A stretch of DNA of 64,000 nucleotides from Spirochaetaceae bacterium (lineage in GTDB: Bacteria; Spirochaetota; Spirochaetia; DSM-27196; PWMO01). The stretch covers positions 1 to 64,000 of the forward strand of contig REDW01000081.1 in assembly GCA_007693325.1 (NCBI GenBank). The letters run 5' to 3'. The position numbers and the translations under genes are program-made. The notes below the pieces were generated by a model. That model was given only the letters and a program-made list of their open reading frames with translations. It was not told the origin of the DNA and ran no database searches. This document shows, piece after piece, positions 63,486 through 64,000 of the stretch; position 1 is the stretch's first letter; every line of letters begins with the position of its first letter.

Positions 63486-64000
63486 TCAACCGGCAAACGT
63501 CTCTACAATACCCCAGATCATCACAACAAGAATGGCTACCGGTATAACAATACGAATCATGACCGCCAGCCAGTTGCCGACCTTCAGGTTGCCGCTGCCG
63601 AAGTTGGCTTCGTCCTGCACCTTCTTAGCGCCCCAGACGTAGCCGGCAAACACCGCAGTCAGCAGACCACCGAGCGGCAGAAAGATGCTGTTGGCGAACC
63701 AGTCGTAGGTGTCGAGAAGATCCGTGCCTACACCAGGCATCGAGAAGCCCGACCAGACGCTGAAACCGAGCGAGCTCGGAATACCAACCACAAAGATCAC
63801 AACGCCGAGCACGGCTGCAGCCTTGCCGCGCGTCCAGCCCTTCTCATCGATCAGCCACGCCGCCACTACCTCCAGCAGTGAAATGGCCGAAGTCAGCGCT
63901 GCAACTGCCAGCAGGATGAAAAACAGCGTTCCGAACAGCACACCGGCGGGCATCTCGGCAAATACCGCGGGCAGCGTAATGAAGGTCAGTCCGGCGCCGG
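63486..64000 (-). CDS. Neurotransmitter:sodium symporter (SNF) family protein, C-terminal part
   Basis: The frame is open to the window end, so the start lies outside; the track's ATG at 63953 is internal. The visible 171 residues contain ITLPAVFAEMPAGVLFGTLFFILLAVAALTSAISLLEVVAAWL, which matches TM7-8 of bacterial SNF (LeuT-fold) transporters. Further helices follow, ending IRIVIPVAILVVMIWGIVETF. It probably imports an amino acid with Na+. The substrate site lies mostly outside the window. Confidence 0.92.
   Translation of the reverse strand, partial: GAGLTFITLPAVFAEMPAGVLFGTLFFILLAVAALTSAISLLEVVAAWLIDEKGWTRGKAAAVLGVVIFVVGIPSSLGFSVWSGFSMPGVGTDLLDTYDWFANSIFLPLGGLLTAVFAGYVWGAKKVQDEANFGSGNLKVGNWLAVMIRIVIPVAILVVMIWGIVETFAG

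Noticed and set aside
1-64000. CRISPR arrays, tRNA/rRNA genes, insertion sequences, phage or toxin-antitoxin genes
   Set aside because: Looked for regular repeats, cloverleaf-like gaps and transposase or integrase motifs; the only integrase-family genes are the housekeeping xerC and xerD, and there is little non-coding space.

Overview
The window is one contiguous stretch of a spirochaete chromosome, most likely a free-living member of the Spirochaetaceae or a relative. This rests on gene content and order, not on a database search. The main evidence is the flagellar superoperon in spirochaete order (flgB-flgC-fliE-fliF-fliG-fliH-fliI-fliJ-flbB-fliK-flgD-flgE-flbD-motA-motB-fliL-fliM-fliY-fliO-fliP-fliQ-fliR-flhB-flhA-flhF-flhG). 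It includes the collar protein FlbB, a FapA (DUF342) protein and a sigma-28 gene. A cell-division (dcw) cluster, xerD/dprA/xerC and hslVU sit directly upstream. I see no tRNA, rRNA, CRISPR array, transposase or phage gene. The sequence is GC-rich and densely coded, and no gene-free stretch exceeds 300 bases.

Layout. (1) 1-6.8 kb is mixed-strand and accessory: the end of a probable FMN-binding protein, a membrane diguanylate cyclase, a tiny GspE/MshE-N-like protein, the hybrid-cluster protein Hcp divergent from a Crp/Fnr regulator, and an ATP-grasp ligase followed by a class-I glutamine-amidotransferase-like hydrolase. (2) 6.8-11.8 kb, minus strand: a CheA-type kinase, a J-domain/HEAT protein, an Hsp70 paralogue and two small unknown proteins, trailing the flagellar genes. 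(3) 11.8-38.7 kb: FapA, sigma-28, an acidic membrane protein, FlhG/FlhF, the type III export apparatus, the switch, stator, hook, rod and MS-ring genes. (4) 38.7-52.9 kb: hslUV, xerC, dprA, a TPR lipoprotein, xerD, ftsZ, ftsA, ftsQ, ftsW, mraY, murF, ftsL, rsmH and mraZ, headed by a clear promoter and MraZ boxes. (5) 53.0-64.0 kb: a GH57 glucan branching enzyme, a DUF4912 protein, a methyltransferase, a degenerate LytM protein, a propeller protein, a spirochaete-type unknown, recN, nadK, a degenerate DegT-family protein, cheW and a truncated SNF-family symporter.

How it works together. From about 64.0 to 6.8 kb every gene lies on the minus strand, with many 1-14 bp overlaps (ATGA, GTGA, TGATG). 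Wall synthesis, division, protein quality control and the whole periplasmic flagellum therefore read in one direction. The promoters I can support are before nadK, before the DUF4912 gene, before mraZ and, more weakly, before hcp.

Most notable points: FlgE has Ser where the known spirochaete hook crosslink uses Cys178. An Hsp70/J-HEAT/CheA module follows the flagellar operon. A DegT-family protein has His in place of the PLP lysine. A LytM-like protein has lost its metal ligands. A one-domain MshEN-like protein sits next to the diguanylate cyclase. A membrane protein with a very acidic tail is translationally coupled to sigma-28.
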